Shown piece by piece: positions 24,291 through 34,721 of a DNA stretch of 64,000 nt. Each line of letters opens with the position of its first letter. Position 1 is the stretch's first letter. The position numbers and the translations under genes were made by a program. The stretch is from Trichomonas tenax (Eukaryota > Parabasalia > Trichomonadida > Trichomonadidae), in contig JALKBU010000110.1 in the NCBI GenBank assembly GCA_023091735.1, positions 17,402-81,401 on the forward strand. The letters are read 5' to 3'. The notes below the pieces were generated by a model. The model was not told where the DNA came from. It did not search any database and worked only from the letters and a program-made list of their open reading frames with translations.

Positions 24291-24790
24291 ATGTTATTTG
24301 TTTTTATCTGTTTGCTTTGGTCCTATCAGCTCCAAAGCGAACTCGTCCTCCTTCCACGCCTACAGACTCTATAAATAGAGTCCCGGTTGTTATATCTGGA
24401 TACGTTATTATTCCTTTTTTGATTATTTTGGCGATTATTGCTTCAGTTCTTTTCTTTATCATCCATAAATGTCGTGCAAGTGATGAATTACTAAATGAGC
24501 AACAAGATGAATCAGGTTCTTTCATTCCTGAGCAAATAACAAATCAAGAAGATTCTGTTTCATTGGTTCCTATAATTCATACCAGATCAAGCTCACCTAG
24601 AAAGACACCTCCACGTGAAGTGATTCCACTTCTTAATGATGGCAAAGATTATTCTTCCTCATATTCGTATTATGAAGAAGAATATTACTATGATGATAAC
24701 GAGGAATTTTACATCCAGAAACTCAAACCCGATGATGAATCATCTTCAGATTCACTAATTTCTTTAGCAAAAGTTACTTGTGATCTTTAG
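24291..24790 (+). CDS. small single-pass membrane protein with acidic Tyr-rich tail; probable frameshift near its start
   Basis: ATG 24291 starts MLFVFICLLWSYQLQS, a plausible signal peptide, but that frame stops after 28 codons. The overlapping frame reads APKRTRPPSTPTDS, then a membrane segment (GYVIIPFLIILAIIASVLFF), then a charged tail with SSYSYYEEEYYYDD and runs to TAG 24790. That frame has no ATG of its own. The simplest reading is a type I membrane protein of about 160 residues with a one-base error or mutation near 24320. Short Pro/Thr-rich ectodomain, single helix and acidic tail resemble the C-termini of trichomonad surface proteins. Function unknown. Confidence 0.5.
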
Positions 24791-25294
24791 GTTTTTATGG
24801 CCCTTTCCCTTTTTTGTTTGTATGTTGTTAAATGCTGTGCGTTTATTATTTGTTAGATTTAATATTCAATATTTTATCAAATTCTCGTTACTTGAAATTG
24901 ACCGAATTTATCAATGTCTGTAACTTTTTGACAATGTTTCTGTTCTATGTTTAGGGTGATAAATCTAATTTAAATACTTTTGACTTTCAAATTCAGTGAT
25001 AATTTAAGAGATACCATTTTATTATTCCACTGTATTGAACATCGCCTAGAATGAGTTTTTACAAATATAACAGCTGCTGGATTCTTCAGAAAATTAATGA
25101 CATTAAATCTTTCAACGGAAACATCTTACAAATCTGATAAAATTCTGCATTAAAACTCTTTTAAATAATGACTACGTTGAGAAATCGGCGTGAAAGCAGG
25201 AAAAATATTTTGAGGAAACTAAAATTATGAGTTTATGATAAATCCATTATCCCAAACAATGAACAAAGGATTAAATACGAAAAATACATAACAC
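24791..25294. other. convergent intergenic region
   Basis: Lies between the ends of two convergent genes. No coding relic or repeat is recognised. Confidence 0.5.
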
Positions 25295-26167
25295 TTAAAG
25301 TTCTGTGATTCTTCCAATATAAGCATCACTATCTTCTTCTTCATGCTCCTCTTCAGGCTCATCAATGAACTTCTGGGCATCGGCAGCCGAAGAAAGTCCA
25401 AAGCAGCACATTTGGAGCAAAAATGTAATATCACACAAACATGGACCGCCAGCACCGACGATCCAAGGTATCTGATTCCAGCAGAACTGTGGCTCAATGC
25501 TTTTGATGAAGATAGACATCAAATATGTGGCATTGCCAAGAACTGCGAAAAGCACGTACATTGGACTTAAATCACTGACAGTTTTGTCTTTAAAGTTCTT
25601 AATGACTTGTGGAATCCTTGAGGATATGTAAATTGCAGCTGATGCCCATCCAAACAGTGTTCCGACAAGATCTGCTTTTCGGTAAGGAAATGCATAGTCA
25701 ACAGCAGCTAAAGCCACCGCAGCCGTAACACCTGCAAATGAGGGAGAAATAATATCATCATTATCGTCTGATATTTCATGAGGTTCTTTGCGATTCTTGT
25801 TATTCTTTTTCATTTGATCAACACAGCATTCTTCGAAGCAGCAACGATAGTATATATACTGAGAAAACAAAATACCATCGAGAATCACGTAAATTATGGC
25901 CTGAATGATTTGAACGACAAGGCCACCGTTAATTAGCAAACCAATGAGCGAGAAAACATTACCAGAGAAAAGAAGACTGAAGAAGAAAGGGCTTTGTCCA
26001 TCGACATGTTTTGTCTTGCAGTTCTGTATGTATTGAGGAGTTGATGAAATGAGCCAGATCAAATTTGAGAACATTCCAATGCCAAAGCTCCATTTATCCC
26101 TCGGTGTAACAACGCACTCGCCAAATGCTTTGTGAATCCATTCAACGTAGCCTGCCTCACAGGGCAT
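25295..26167 (-). CDS. PQ-loop repeat membrane transporter (SLC66A1/Ypq-like)
   Basis: A 290-residue polytopic membrane protein with two PQ-loop repeats: SSTPQYIQNCKTKHVDGQSP at about residues 41-60, and SRIPQVIKNFKDKTVSDLSP in the second half. Around them seven hydrophobic segments can be counted. This is the architecture of lysosomal/vacuolar cationic amino acid exporters (PQLC2/SLC66A1, yeast Ypq1-3) and of cystinosin relatives. Both PQ prolines, essential for the hinge in this family, are kept. The acidic cytoplasmic end (DEPEEEHEEEDSDAYIGRI) may carry sorting signals. The likely site is the lysosome/endosome membrane and the likely substrate a cationic amino acid; substrate is inferred. 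The start ATG is at 26167 and the stop is TAA. Confidence 0.85.
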   Translation of the reverse strand: MPCEAGYVEWIHKAFGECVVTPRDKWSFGIGMFSNLIWLISSTPQYIQNCKTKHVDGQSPFFFSLLFSGNVFSLIGLLINGGLVVQIIQAIIYVILDGILFSQYIYYRCCFEECCVDQMKKNNKNRKEPHEISDDNDDIISPSFAGVTAAVALAAVDYAFPYRKADLVGTLFGWASAAIYISSRIPQVIKNFKDKTVSDLSPMYVLFAVLGNATYLMSIFIKSIEPQFCWNQIPWIVGAGGPCLCDITFLLQMCCFGLSSAADAQKFIDEPEEEHEEEDSDAYIGRITEL

Positions 26168-28107
26168 ATTTATTTTTGAAAGATGACGATTAATTTTGGT
26201 TCAATCTTTTGGACCATAATATTGATTGCTTTATCTAGTGTAATATTTTAACACTATAAATTTTTCTTAAAAAATTTGAAAGTAAACGATTATACTCTCA
26301 AAATTATATTTAACAATATGGCATAGTACAAGTTTTTATTATTTTAGCGAAGCAGAATTTTGAATTAAATTTTTCAATGTTACGATTATTTTAGACTGAA
26401 AAATAATCCTCTAAAAACATGATTATTGAATTATTCATTTAATAATAACCATATTATTATTTAAACAAAAAATTCAAACGAAAAATTCAGAACTAAATGC
26501 ACGGTTTTTCACAAATAAAAATAACCGCTGCGAATATTAATTCCCAAAACTATGCTATAATATTCCATTAGATATAAAAATTGTATTTTCACTGTTTTTA
26601 AGAAATTTGTTTGGTTCATTATGTGTGGTCAATTCTTCATCGTTTTTTATCGAAATTTTGAAAACTCTTCTATTCCTTTGCTACATTGTCGGCAGAGGCA
26701 ATGATGGAAGCATCACATATTATATCGGATAAAACCACTGCATGATTAACATGTGATATAATATTTTATGTGATATTCTAATATTATATTTCTTTCTCTA
26801 TCCAATGATCATCATTTTGGAATAAAATATCAATGAATCTCTAAAAAGTAACTTTATGCAATATTTTTCTAATAAAATCGTTCTCTGACATCTACACACC
26901 CTTTATAGATCAATGTTTCCGAAATTGTAGTTAAAAACACGTAAAATATTTTGTTCACAATAATTTGTGTCAATATTTAGTCTGGAGTCAAGAACTTCCA
27001 TTGCATAGGTTCCATTATACTTTGTCTACGTATAGGTATAGCAAATTGTCGCACAATAATTCCTCAAATTCGAAATTGTCAACAAAATTCTCGATATAAG
27101 ATTACTTCTTTCCATCACGGGACATCAGATGTACGACCAATCAAGAAATAACATCCTGCGACTTTTTGAAGGCGCGGCATCGTTTGTCCATGTTACATAA
27201 AAAAATGATTTGCGATTATATCATGAAAGGTTTTGATGCAAACATTGTGTCCACATGTCTTGTGTGACGATGCAATCTATGATTTATGGATGAAACTCTT
27301 AGAATCAATTACTTATGTTGAGATCATTCATATTTCATTCTATTTTGTTCGAAACAGTATTAACATTTGATTTTCTATCGATTGCTGAATATATCAGTAA
27401 TATTTAGTCAAATAAAAGAGTTTTTGAACAAAATCTAATTAAATTTGTTACTATTAATGAAAAATGAACAAATTTATTTTATTAGCTGTATTTCCATGCA
27501 TGATTATAATAATTCTAAAGAAATAGATGTGATAATTCCTACAGCTTATATAGTTTGAATCAATTCAAATTCCAATCAACAAAATCATTAATAAAATGGA
27601 TTATCTAAGCAGAACCAAGAAATTTTTTAATTATAATATTATAAAATACATTCCTTTCTATATTAATCAATGACTAAATCATCCAGTTATCTAATGCAAA
27701 ATCTCAAAAAGTGGATTTTTTCATCACGAACTTAAACATTCAAATAAATTGCAGAACAATTGGATTCATCGATGTTTTGTCGTGATAACACTATTAGCAT
27801 TATTCCATCTTTTAATATTTTAATATGTATAACGATATAATAAAGAGATTACAAATGGAAAACTTTTATAATAATTTGACAACATGAGAAAGCAATCTCC
27901 ATATCTTTGCCTGTGATAAATAAATTAGTGTTTATTGTTGATAAAAGGATTAAGCATAGCATATCATTTAAATATTCCATATGTATGTATAACAAATAAG
28001 GAAAAATTTAGAGATAAGCAAAAGAAAATTAAGTGGTAAAATTATGACAGCTGTCACAATTATTTGTCAAAAATGAGGAATTTATATGTTAAAATTTTAT
28101 TTTAAAA
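26168..28107. other. 1.9-kb gene-free region between divergent genes
   Basis: Mostly very AT-rich. A higher-GC stretch at about 27090-27290 (including TTGAAGGCGCGGCATCG) looks like a degraded coding segment on either strand, but no frame is long enough to assign. The final 60 bases contain GACAGCTGTCACAA and TTTGTCAAAAATGAGG, initiator-like sequence for the gene at 28108. Confidence 0.45.
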
Positions 28108-29481
28108 ATGGATTTGGATGAAACAGGTCCAATTCCAACAGATATCGATGTTAAAAAGACGTGCAGTACGTTGTCTGTCCTCATGAAAAAACTTGGATCG
28201 CTTCAGAAAGAAGATACAACAGAATTTCACAGTTTATGCGAAAAGATTTTAACACAGACAGTGAATCTCGAAAATATGACACAAGTGGAAGGTTTTTCAT
28301 CCATTTTATTTGCTTCTGAACTGTATCCATACATTAATTCTCTAATTTCGATTCCAGATACTGAAATTCCATCGAAATTTTTATCTATTTTGACCGATAT
28401 TGCAGAAAATCCAGATAACATAGAGATGATTATAAAGCAGGACTACTTCAAAATCGCAATTAAGAGCGCTGAAGAAATTGATGAAATTAATATTCAAAGC
28501 GATGCACAGTTTTTGTATTCGATTTTCACTTTAATTTCTACTGTAATTGACGGATGTGATGAGCCAAAGGCTTTTATTGATAGAATTATTCAAGATTCGC
28601 AATTAATCTCACTTATTCATAGACAATTCCAGAGAGATGATTTCGATCAAAATGTTCTTGCTGCGTCAGAGCTATTGGCGATACTTTTACAGCTTCAGCC
28701 TTCAACAATGAAATTTATCGATGAAGGATTTGTAAACTTGATTTTAAGATTCTGCGCGAACATGTACAAGACTAAAAACGCTGAGGAAGATGAAGCAGCC
28801 TCAAACGCATTCAACATTGTCATTATTCTCGCAATGGATCCGGTAGAAGTCAAAATATTGTCTAATCTTGGTGTGATCGATATTTTGCTTGCTTGCACAG
28901 GATCTTCTTCAAATAAAGAAGAAAAGAGCTCATCGCAGCTTGCATACAACGCAATAGAAACTTGCCTCACGTCATCACCTGTTTGTTGTGAACAATTTGT
29001 TGATGCTGGAGGCATTAAGAAAGTTTTTGGTCTTCTCGGTAATTCATCATTGACGAAGAACTTTGAAACATTATCAAATGTCATTTCCATCATTGATTCT
29101 CTTTTAACATCACTTCCAAGTGATTCTGTGCATCTCAAACGTGTCCTTCGTAAATTTACTGAGAAAGATTGCGAAAAATTGTTCATTTTAGTTTTATTGA
29201 CAGAATTTTTGTTCCTTAATATAGATTTCGAAGAAGAAGAACAATCTAATGCAGATCAATACGCTACATATCTTCTCTGCTGCTCAGATATTGCTATATT
29301 GATCGCTTTATTACCAGAAGAAGCAAAAGTTGCTTTAGCAATGAAAATCAGAGAATCAGAAGTGATTGATCCACAACTTATTACAGATTCAGCAATGGAA
29401 CGCTTAGAAACTGCAAAAGGATTGAAAGACATGGTAGAAGCTGGAATCAAGATACTTAATCTATTGTGTGAAGAAAAATAA
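28108..29481 (+). CDS. CTNNBL1-like (beta-catenin-like protein 1) ARM-fold protein
   Basis: A 457-residue all-helical armadillo-type protein. Two stretches match CTNNBL1 closely: SELLAILLQLQPSTMKFIDE, and FVDAGGIKKVFGLLGN followed by LRKFTEKDCEKLF (CTNNBL1 has LNKFTENDSEKV at the equivalent place). CTNNBL1 is a partner of the Prp19/CDC5L spliceosome complex and binds nuclear localisation signals. The protein is shorter than the human one (about 560) because the N-terminal extension is reduced. A nuclear role in splicing fits with the SYF1 gene at 35812. It ends only about 40 bases from the end of the convergent gene at 29522. Confidence 0.75.
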   Translation: MDLDETGPIPTDIDVKKTCSTLSVLMKKLGSLQKEDTTEFHSLCEKILTQTVNLENMTQVEGFSSILFASELYPYINSLISIPDTEIPSKFLSILTDIAENPDNIEMIIKQDYFKIAIKSAEEIDEINIQSDAQFLYSIFTLISTVIDGCDEPKAFIDRIIQDSQLISLIHRQFQRDDFDQNVLAASELLAILLQLQPSTMKFIDEGFVNLILRFCANMYKTKNAEEDEAASNAFNIVIILAMDPVEVKILSNLGVIDILLACTGSSSNKEEKSSSQLAYNAIETCLTSSPVCCEQFVDAGGIKKVFGLLGNSSLTKNFETLSNVISIIDSLLTSLPSDSVHLKRVLRKFTEKDCEKLFILVLLTEFLFLNIDFEEEEQSNADQYATYLLCCSDIAILIALLPEEAKVALAMKIRESEVIDPQLITDSAMERLETAKGLKDMVEAGIKILNLLCEEK

Positions 29482-29521
29482 TATTTTGTTCAATATAAAA
29501 AAATATATACATAACACTTTT

Positions 29522-31681
29522 TTAAAACAAAGTTGGTTTTTGTGGAGATTCGATTTCGGAAATTTTTTCTTGGACAGTTTCGCCACTGCTGTTTCCTGAG
29601 TTATCCAATTCAAAGAAAACCATATCTGCTTCCGAAGAATCCGAAACAATTGCTGTGTAAACAACTTTTTTCACACTTTTATCAGGAATTGCATCACCGA
29701 TTTCAACGGCATCTTTCACAGATACAACACACTTTGGAACTTTCCTTGTGTTTTCTCCACTCATAGATAATGATGAAGAAGTCTCAACGCTATCATTGAC
29801 TCTTAGAACTCTCAGTCTTTCTAATTGCTCTTCGAGCTCTGTCTTTCCTTTATATGTGACTTGTTTCTTGCTGTTGATGCTGATATTTCCTGTTGACTTC
29901 GATTCCAAAACTTTCTTCACTGTATTAGTCGATGAATCCTTGAGAACTTTGTTGATTATCGCTTCATTATTCATTGAAACTTTCTCTGTTCTTTGGTGAA
30001 TTTTGTTCATCGTGACAACAGTTTCTCTTATTTTATCTGCTTCAGGAACTTTGACTTGGACCGGAGGAGCATCGAATAACTCTGATTTTTCCTCTTCTTC
30101 AGATAGAAGAGCATCAGCTGCTGCTAAAAGTTTGTTTCCTTTGTCGAGGCCACTCATGATGTGCTTTCTATCATTAATGATTGGTTTCTTGTCATCATTT
30201 GCTGAATCGAAAATTGTCGAAGATTCGATTTTGTTATTTGATAACTTAGGCTTTGGTGATGGTTTAGTTGCATTTCCGTAATTCAAGATCGACTCAATCC
30301 TCGATGAATAGCTGCTTGTATAACCTGCGGATTTGTTTCTATCTTCTAGAAACATTTCTGTTGTATTATTATTTTCGCTTTCGAAGTCAGGAACGATTAT
30401 TGGCTTCCTCTTTATCTTTTCTGTCTCTCTTTCATTGTCATCGCGTTCATACCTATCAAGAAGACCTCGTGTGTAGCTTAAATAAGCATCTTCTCCGGGC
30501 TTAATTTCTTGCTTTTGTTTTTCAGCTTCGTTTTCTTGTGGGACGTAAAGCTCTTGTTTTGGAGAAGGCTGCTTTGTTGGTGAAGGAACAGGAGATGTTG
30601 CTTTCTCTTGCGGCGTTGTCAATTGCTTCGAAAATGGAGAAACAGGTTTTGTAAATGGTGATGAAATTGTCTCTGTGTTTGTTTCGATCGGTGTTGGTCT
30701 CTGTTTAGAATGTTTCGGTTCTTTTGGTTGTTCTGGCTTCGATGGAGTGTTGTGTCTACTTTTACGCTGAGAAAGCTTCGACATCACATTGTTTGCTTCT
30801 TCGATTAAATCATTATCGCTATCACTGAATTGAGCATTGGGAGAGTATAAACTAGATGAGTAATACTCTGTAGAACTCGATTTAGGATTAAGAACTTCAG
30901 CATCTGAACTGCTTGGTTCAGTGTTAATATTTTTTTGTGATTTCGTGCTTTTTGACTCTTTTTGAAGCGCTTTAGGGCTCTTTGGCGGTGTTTCCTCTTT
31001 CTCAGTGAATCTAGTTCCATCCAAAAGCTTCGAATCGAAGATAATCTCAGAAGGAGTCTTCAAATTTCGTGTTTTTTGTGCAATTGGTGTTGAAAGCTCC
31101 AAATGGACCTCCTGAGACGGTTCTTCCTTCACAACGATAGATTGTTCATCCTGTGTGATCGTATCACGCTTTTCATCGACCATCATTTCAGGAACAGAGT
31201 AATCTAAAAGCTGACGCTTCTTTTCCATGTCCAAAATCTGCTGCTGTTCACGCGCTCCTTTGTGTTTTGCCCATTTGTGGTACCAAAACGATAAATAACG
31301 GTGCAAAGTGTATCTTCGCTGAATTAAACCAACTTTTTGCTCTTCAAAGAATAATTCGTATTTGTTTGGGACGATTTCTTTCTTTTCTTCGTCTTGATTG
31401 CGTATTGTTCTCGCTCTGAAGTTGTTTTTTGCATTTCCTTTGTAATAAATTTTATGTAAATATAGTAATTCTTGGGCTTTAATAATTTGCCCGCGGGGAA
31501 GTGTTTGTGTTGCCGAGCTTTTCAGCCGAACATTGTTTTTTCTTGGTGATATATTTCTTCTATTTTTTCGATATGGCTTGTAATTCGCGTAATTTACAGG
31601 AGAGGGAGACCGCGGTTTGATTTTTTCGATAATTTCATAGGCCATTTGTATTTTTCCAATCAAATCACGTTTCTTCTCCAT
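29522..31681 (-). CDS. 719-residue low-complexity protein with SATQT motif, possibly basal-body/cytoskeletal
   Basis: The N-terminal 160 residues are basic and conserved-looking: SPSPVNYANYKPYRKNRRNI, then SSATQT near residue 54. The SATQT motif is known from basal-body and flagellar-base proteins of protists. A segment RRYTLHRYLSFWYHKWAKHK near 122-141 resembles one Sfi1-type centrin-binding repeat (aromatic plus W spacing). The rest is disordered, rich in Ser, Pro, Lys, Glu and Thr, with short predicted helices such as LEEQLERLRVLRVNDS. No enzyme domain is seen. A centrin/basal-body-associated structural protein is a reasonable hypothesis only. Confidence 0.7.
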   Translation of the reverse strand: MEKKRDLIGKIQMAYEIIEKIKPRSPSPVNYANYKPYRKNRRNISPRKNNVRLKSSATQTLPRGQIIKAQELLYLHKIYYKGNAKNNFRARTIRNQDEEKKEIVPNKYELFFEEQKVGLIQRRYTLHRYLSFWYHKWAKHKGAREQQQILDMEKKRQLLDYSVPEMMVDEKRDTITQDEQSIVVKEEPSQEVHLELSTPIAQKTRNLKTPSEIIFDSKLLDGTRFTEKEETPPKSPKALQKESKSTKSQKNINTEPSSSDAEVLNPKSSSTEYYSSSLYSPNAQFSDSDNDLIEEANNVMSKLSQRKSRHNTPSKPEQPKEPKHSKQRPTPIETNTETISSPFTKPVSPFSKQLTTPQEKATSPVPSPTKQPSPKQELYVPQENEAEKQKQEIKPGEDAYLSYTRGLLDRYERDDNERETEKIKRKPIIVPDFESENNNTTEMFLEDRNKSAGYTSSYSSRIESILNYGNATKPSPKPKLSNNKIESSTIFDSANDDKKPIINDRKHIMSGLDKGNKLLAAADALLSEEEEKSELFDAPPVQVKVPEADKIRETVVTMNKIHQRTEKVSMNNEAIINKVLKDSSTNTVKKVLESKSTGNISINSKKQVTYKGKTELEEQLERLRVLRVNDSVETSSSLSMSGENTRKVPKCVVSVKDAVEIGDAIPDKSVKKVVYTAIVSDSSEADMVFFELDNSGNSSGETVQEKISEIESPQKPTLF

Positions 31682-32325
31682 TTTTTATTTTTTTTTTTTG
31701 TTAACGTCCAGTGTTAAATTTGGAGATTTTTGTCATAAATATGATCTATAGTACCATATTCCCGCTAAATTTTCAATGTTAAAACATGATTTTTATAATA
31801 TATTTTGAAAAATTGTAACTAGTTGTTTTAAACAAAATCCACATCAATGCTATTATACACTAGCATATGTATGATGATTCATAATATTAAAACGGAATTA
31901 TATTCAAATAACGATTTATCAAATAAATATTTCTTTAATTTCAAATTTAGAACTAAATATATGTTATCATAGATGTGTGCTATCAAATGAATTCATTCTT
32001 GAGTGATAATAACAAATTTGCAAATTTTCACAATTTATTAACTATTTCCATTGATACTCTCTTTCTCATTTGTATTCTTTTATTCATTCAAATTTTACAG
32101 ATAGCGCTAATAAGTCATTATTTGATTATATTAAATTTGCGAAACAATTCAAGTTAAGAAAAAAACTTCTCATCATGAAGCAATCAGTTTTATTTACATT
32201 GAATATAGTTAGAACATATATGTCTATATTGTTATGGAGAGTCAAAGTTTTGATGAATAGTCTATGTAAAATGTTAATAATGAGTGTTTAATCTTGATTG
32301 GAATATCGAATTCGAAATTCTATTA
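31682..32325. other. intergenic, no gene
   Basis: AT-rich. The first 60 bases beyond 31681 should hold the minus-strand promoter of the SATQT protein. No relic recognised. Confidence 0.5.
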
Positions 32326-32736
32326 TTAAGTCGATTTGGATTGGCATACAGTGGCGATTCTCTGCTCAATGATGTCTGATATCTCTGCGCCTTGGATCGA
32401 TATCATTGATCCTCCGAGTGAATTCTTAATCGATGAGCAAGCGCCTGCTGCGACCATTTTCTTCCTCATGTCACCGCGTGGAGGTGCCCACGTGATGAAT
32501 ACATCCTTCGACATCTCGTTCCCGTTGTACTTCGAGATGAACTTTGCGTGATACAATGCGAAGCAGACGTCCTTTTCGTCGAATTCGTCGAGGAATTCTT
32601 CGTATGTCGATCCTTTGTTTCCTGTCTTTCGAACTCCGACACTCGTGAGATTCTCGTTGTACTCGATGATGACGAAACCATATTCATACTTCCTGAACAT
32701 GCTGTATGCATTGAACACATCCTTCTCGACCTTGAT
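32326..32736 (-). CDS. cofilin/ADF-family actin-binding protein, 5' end missing or in a separate exon
   Basis: An ADF-homology domain: IKVEKDVFNAYSMFRKYEYG at the start, then FALYHAKFISKYNG and the actin-binding helix region FITWAPPRGDMRKKMVAAGA, ending GAEISDIIEQRIATVC. Cofilins bind and sever actin filaments; length (about 137 visible) is near the usual 135-160. There is no in-frame ATG before the domain: the frame opens at a TTG. Immediately upstream, the sense strand reads TTTTTGATAACACAG, which resembles the trichomonad branch-point/3' splice consensus ACTAACACACAG. I therefore place the coding start at 32736 as the first base of a possible second exon. A transposase relic lies 40 bases upstream, so exon 1 may have been displaced or lost. 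An internal start at MFRKYEYG is the alternative. Confidence 0.75.
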   Translation of the reverse strand: MKVEKDVFNAYSMFRKYEYGFVIIEYNENLTSVGVRKTGNKGSTYEEFLDEFDEKDVCFALYHAKFISKYNGNEMSKDVFITWAPPRGDMRKKMVAAGACSSIKNSLGGSMISIQGAEISDIIEQRIATVCQSKST

Positions 32737-32775
32737 CTGTGTTATCAAAAATGAAAAGTTGTCATTTCAAATTTT

Positions 32776-33165
32776 TTATTTTTGAATGAAGCAGATCAAC
32801 ATAAAAAAGAGGGATAACACGTCGTTATTCGACCATTCTTTGAACAAATCTAGGTATTTCACCATATTTTCGGTGTTTGTGTTCCCACCTTTCGAGTGAT
32901 CAACAATATATCGACCTCTAAACCGTGAGCTTATGTCACTGAACTGTCTGTGGCACAATGTTGTTGTTCCGGTTGCGAGAAAGATTGGCGTCATCTTTTC
33001 ACAGGCCAGATTTACGGTTGCAATAGCCGTGAACTTTTGTTTTATGTCCTGTGGAATTGTAGCCATTATTTCGGCACCAACTTCAGCTAAAACTTCTCCA
33101 TCTAGTAAGAGAGAGTCAATTGGACATGGACCAAAAATAATCTTTATCGTTGTGTCACCCCCTTC
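32776..33165 (-). pseudogene. DDE (pogo/CENP-B-type) transposase fragment
   Basis: The open frame includes IIFGPCPIDSLLLDGEVLAE, then FTAIATVNLACEKMTPIFLA, CHRQF and IVDHSKGGNTNTENMVKYLD. The last parts match the central DDE_1 region of pogo/CENP-B-like transposases (consensus: TLcVTADGxKLPPxxIxKG, then SKxGWxTxExMxxWL). It stops near DVLSL, where the next catalytic Asp would be. There is no N-terminal DNA-binding part and no ATG that makes sense. It is a dead central fragment of a Tc1/mariner-superfamily element. Confidence 0.6.
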
Positions 33166-33720
33166 TTAAAACCGTTGGTAAGAGTGAGAGAAATCTGGGT
33201 ATTTTCATTTCAATCGTGGAAAATTCTTTTTTGGACTCAAGATCTCCTGCAAATATATCTGTAATTTTTTATGAGAATCTTCATAAATTCCATATATAAC
33301 ATCAAATAGTTCTTTGAAATTCCATGCTTTCCAAACTCGATTATAGTTCTCGATTAATGATGTTGCAAAAAGCCAGCACTATAAGCGATAGATGTGAAAG
33401 GATTTAATGCATTCAATTTGAAGTTCCCAAACTCGGAATTTCCTCAAAGGATGGAGAGATCCCCACCAACCACAAATCACCACGAAAGCCACTTATAGAC
33501 CAAAAAACACACGACAGCTCTACGAGATGGAGACCGCACACAAGCAATATGAACCAAAGAGACGTACAAATATTAGTCTTTCGATGGTAAGTGAAATTCC
33601 AAAGATTAACTCCAGTACGACTTCCTTGTCTGGGCTCCACACATGCCACTAGCTGCTTGCCTTTATAACTGTTTACGAATAAACATTATGAATTCCTGAA
33701 AGGGGTATTTTTTCCTTTTT
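33166..33720. other. unassigned transposon-zone sequence
   Basis: Contains a somewhat GC-richer stretch (33410-33650) with open but unconvincing frames on both strands. It is probably degraded mobile-element DNA, given the transposase remnant before it and the reverse transcriptase remnant after it. Confidence 0.35.
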
Positions 33721-33799
33721 CCTTATTTATTCCTGACAATTGCCATGTAAAATATTAAGATTATTGGTAAAGCGACAGTCCATGGAACAGAAGGGTTCT
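33721..33799 (+). repeat. 79-bp direct repeat, copy A
   Basis: CCTTATTTATTCCTGACAAT onward matches 35541-35619 with about nine differences. One frame in both copies reads KATVHG (KATVHGAVEFCPRC in copy B), so it may be the edge of a reverse transcriptase domain rather than a terminal repeat. It directly precedes the RT remnant at 33802. Confidence 0.75.
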
Positions 33800-33801
33800 A
33801 G

Positions 33802-34360
33802 TTCAACTGCTGCATGGATGCTCTTCTTTGCGCCATCAAAAGGAGACATTCACCAGATGGATTCACGTTCAGCGAAGGCAACAAAACACACTCAATCGCA
33901 GTACAAGCCTTCCCTGATGACATCCTCGTCGTAATTCCAACCAGAGAAGGTAAGCAGAGAATCTTAGATACAATCTATGAGTTCCAGAAGAAATCTTGCA
34001 TCAATTGATGTCGCTCAATCCGAATGCGTCACACTAGCATGTGTCCGAGAATCCCGCGATCCATTCCACATAGGAGATGCTCCCATTCCAATAATATCCT
34101 CGCTCGACAAGATTATTTATCTCGGTGCATCAGTCTCCAGTTCCAAGCCAGCCAAAATTAAGGCATCCAAATCACTCTTTGAAGAAGTAAGAAACGAGAT
34201 CATGCTAATCTTCTCTTCGCCTCTCGCGCTCAATCAGAAGATAGATGCTGTTTGAACTTTCTCGCATCCGAAACTTGAATTCAGCTTATGTGGAATAAAA
34301 TCAGTTGCGAGTTCCAAATCACTTTTATCTTCTCTTTTTGCTCTTAATGCACAAAAGTAA
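33802..34360 (+). pseudogene. non-LTR-type reverse transcriptase remnant
   Basis: Reads MDALLCAIKRRHSPDGFTFS, then HSIAVQAFPDDILVVIPTRE. This is the RT palm region, with FPDD in place of the catalytic F/YADD box. After a frame change near 34005 it continues VAQSECVTLACVRE, IPIISSLDKIIYLGASVSSS (the RT thumb-side YLG motif), then LNQKIDAV, a TGA at 34253, and in the same frame HPKLEFSLCGIKSVASS to TAA 34360. Parts before the palm (finger motifs, QGDPLSP-type box) are absent. One frameshift, one stop and the altered catalytic box make it dead. Confidence 0.7.
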
Positions 34361-34721
34361 AACTTAATAAATTATATAATTCATCACTTTCTGTAACCAA
34401 CATTGATAAATTACATTTGCATGTTAAAACAACTATCCTTCTGAATATACCATCTGTTGTATATGATTCTGGTGGTTCAATAAAGTTTTCTGGACTGCTA
34501 AAGTACTTACAAATTGTATTGTATTTTCCTCGATCAGGAATACATACTTGAAATTTACCATGCATTATTTTGTCTGCAACAGTTGAATCTCTCTCACAAT
34601 AAATACAAACATGCGAAACACCTTCGATTTGGCAAATGCAGCGAACTAACCAGTGTTTTGCTTTGCTGTCATATCTAACTTTTCTGAACTTTCGGTCGTC
34701 TCCCTCAAAGGAAACTAGCAA
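34344..34721 (-). pseudogene. unrecognised 125-codon fragment without start codon
   Basis: Begins at a TTG (LLVSFEGDDRKFRKVRYDSK) and contains WLVRCICQIEGVSHVCIYCE with paired cysteines, ending TAA. Composition is protein-like, with CxC and CxxC pairs. No ATG lies in frame upstream, and its 3' end overlaps the RT relic on the other strand by about 17 bases. It may be a gene fragment carried or cut by a mobile element. Function unknown. Confidence 0.35.
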
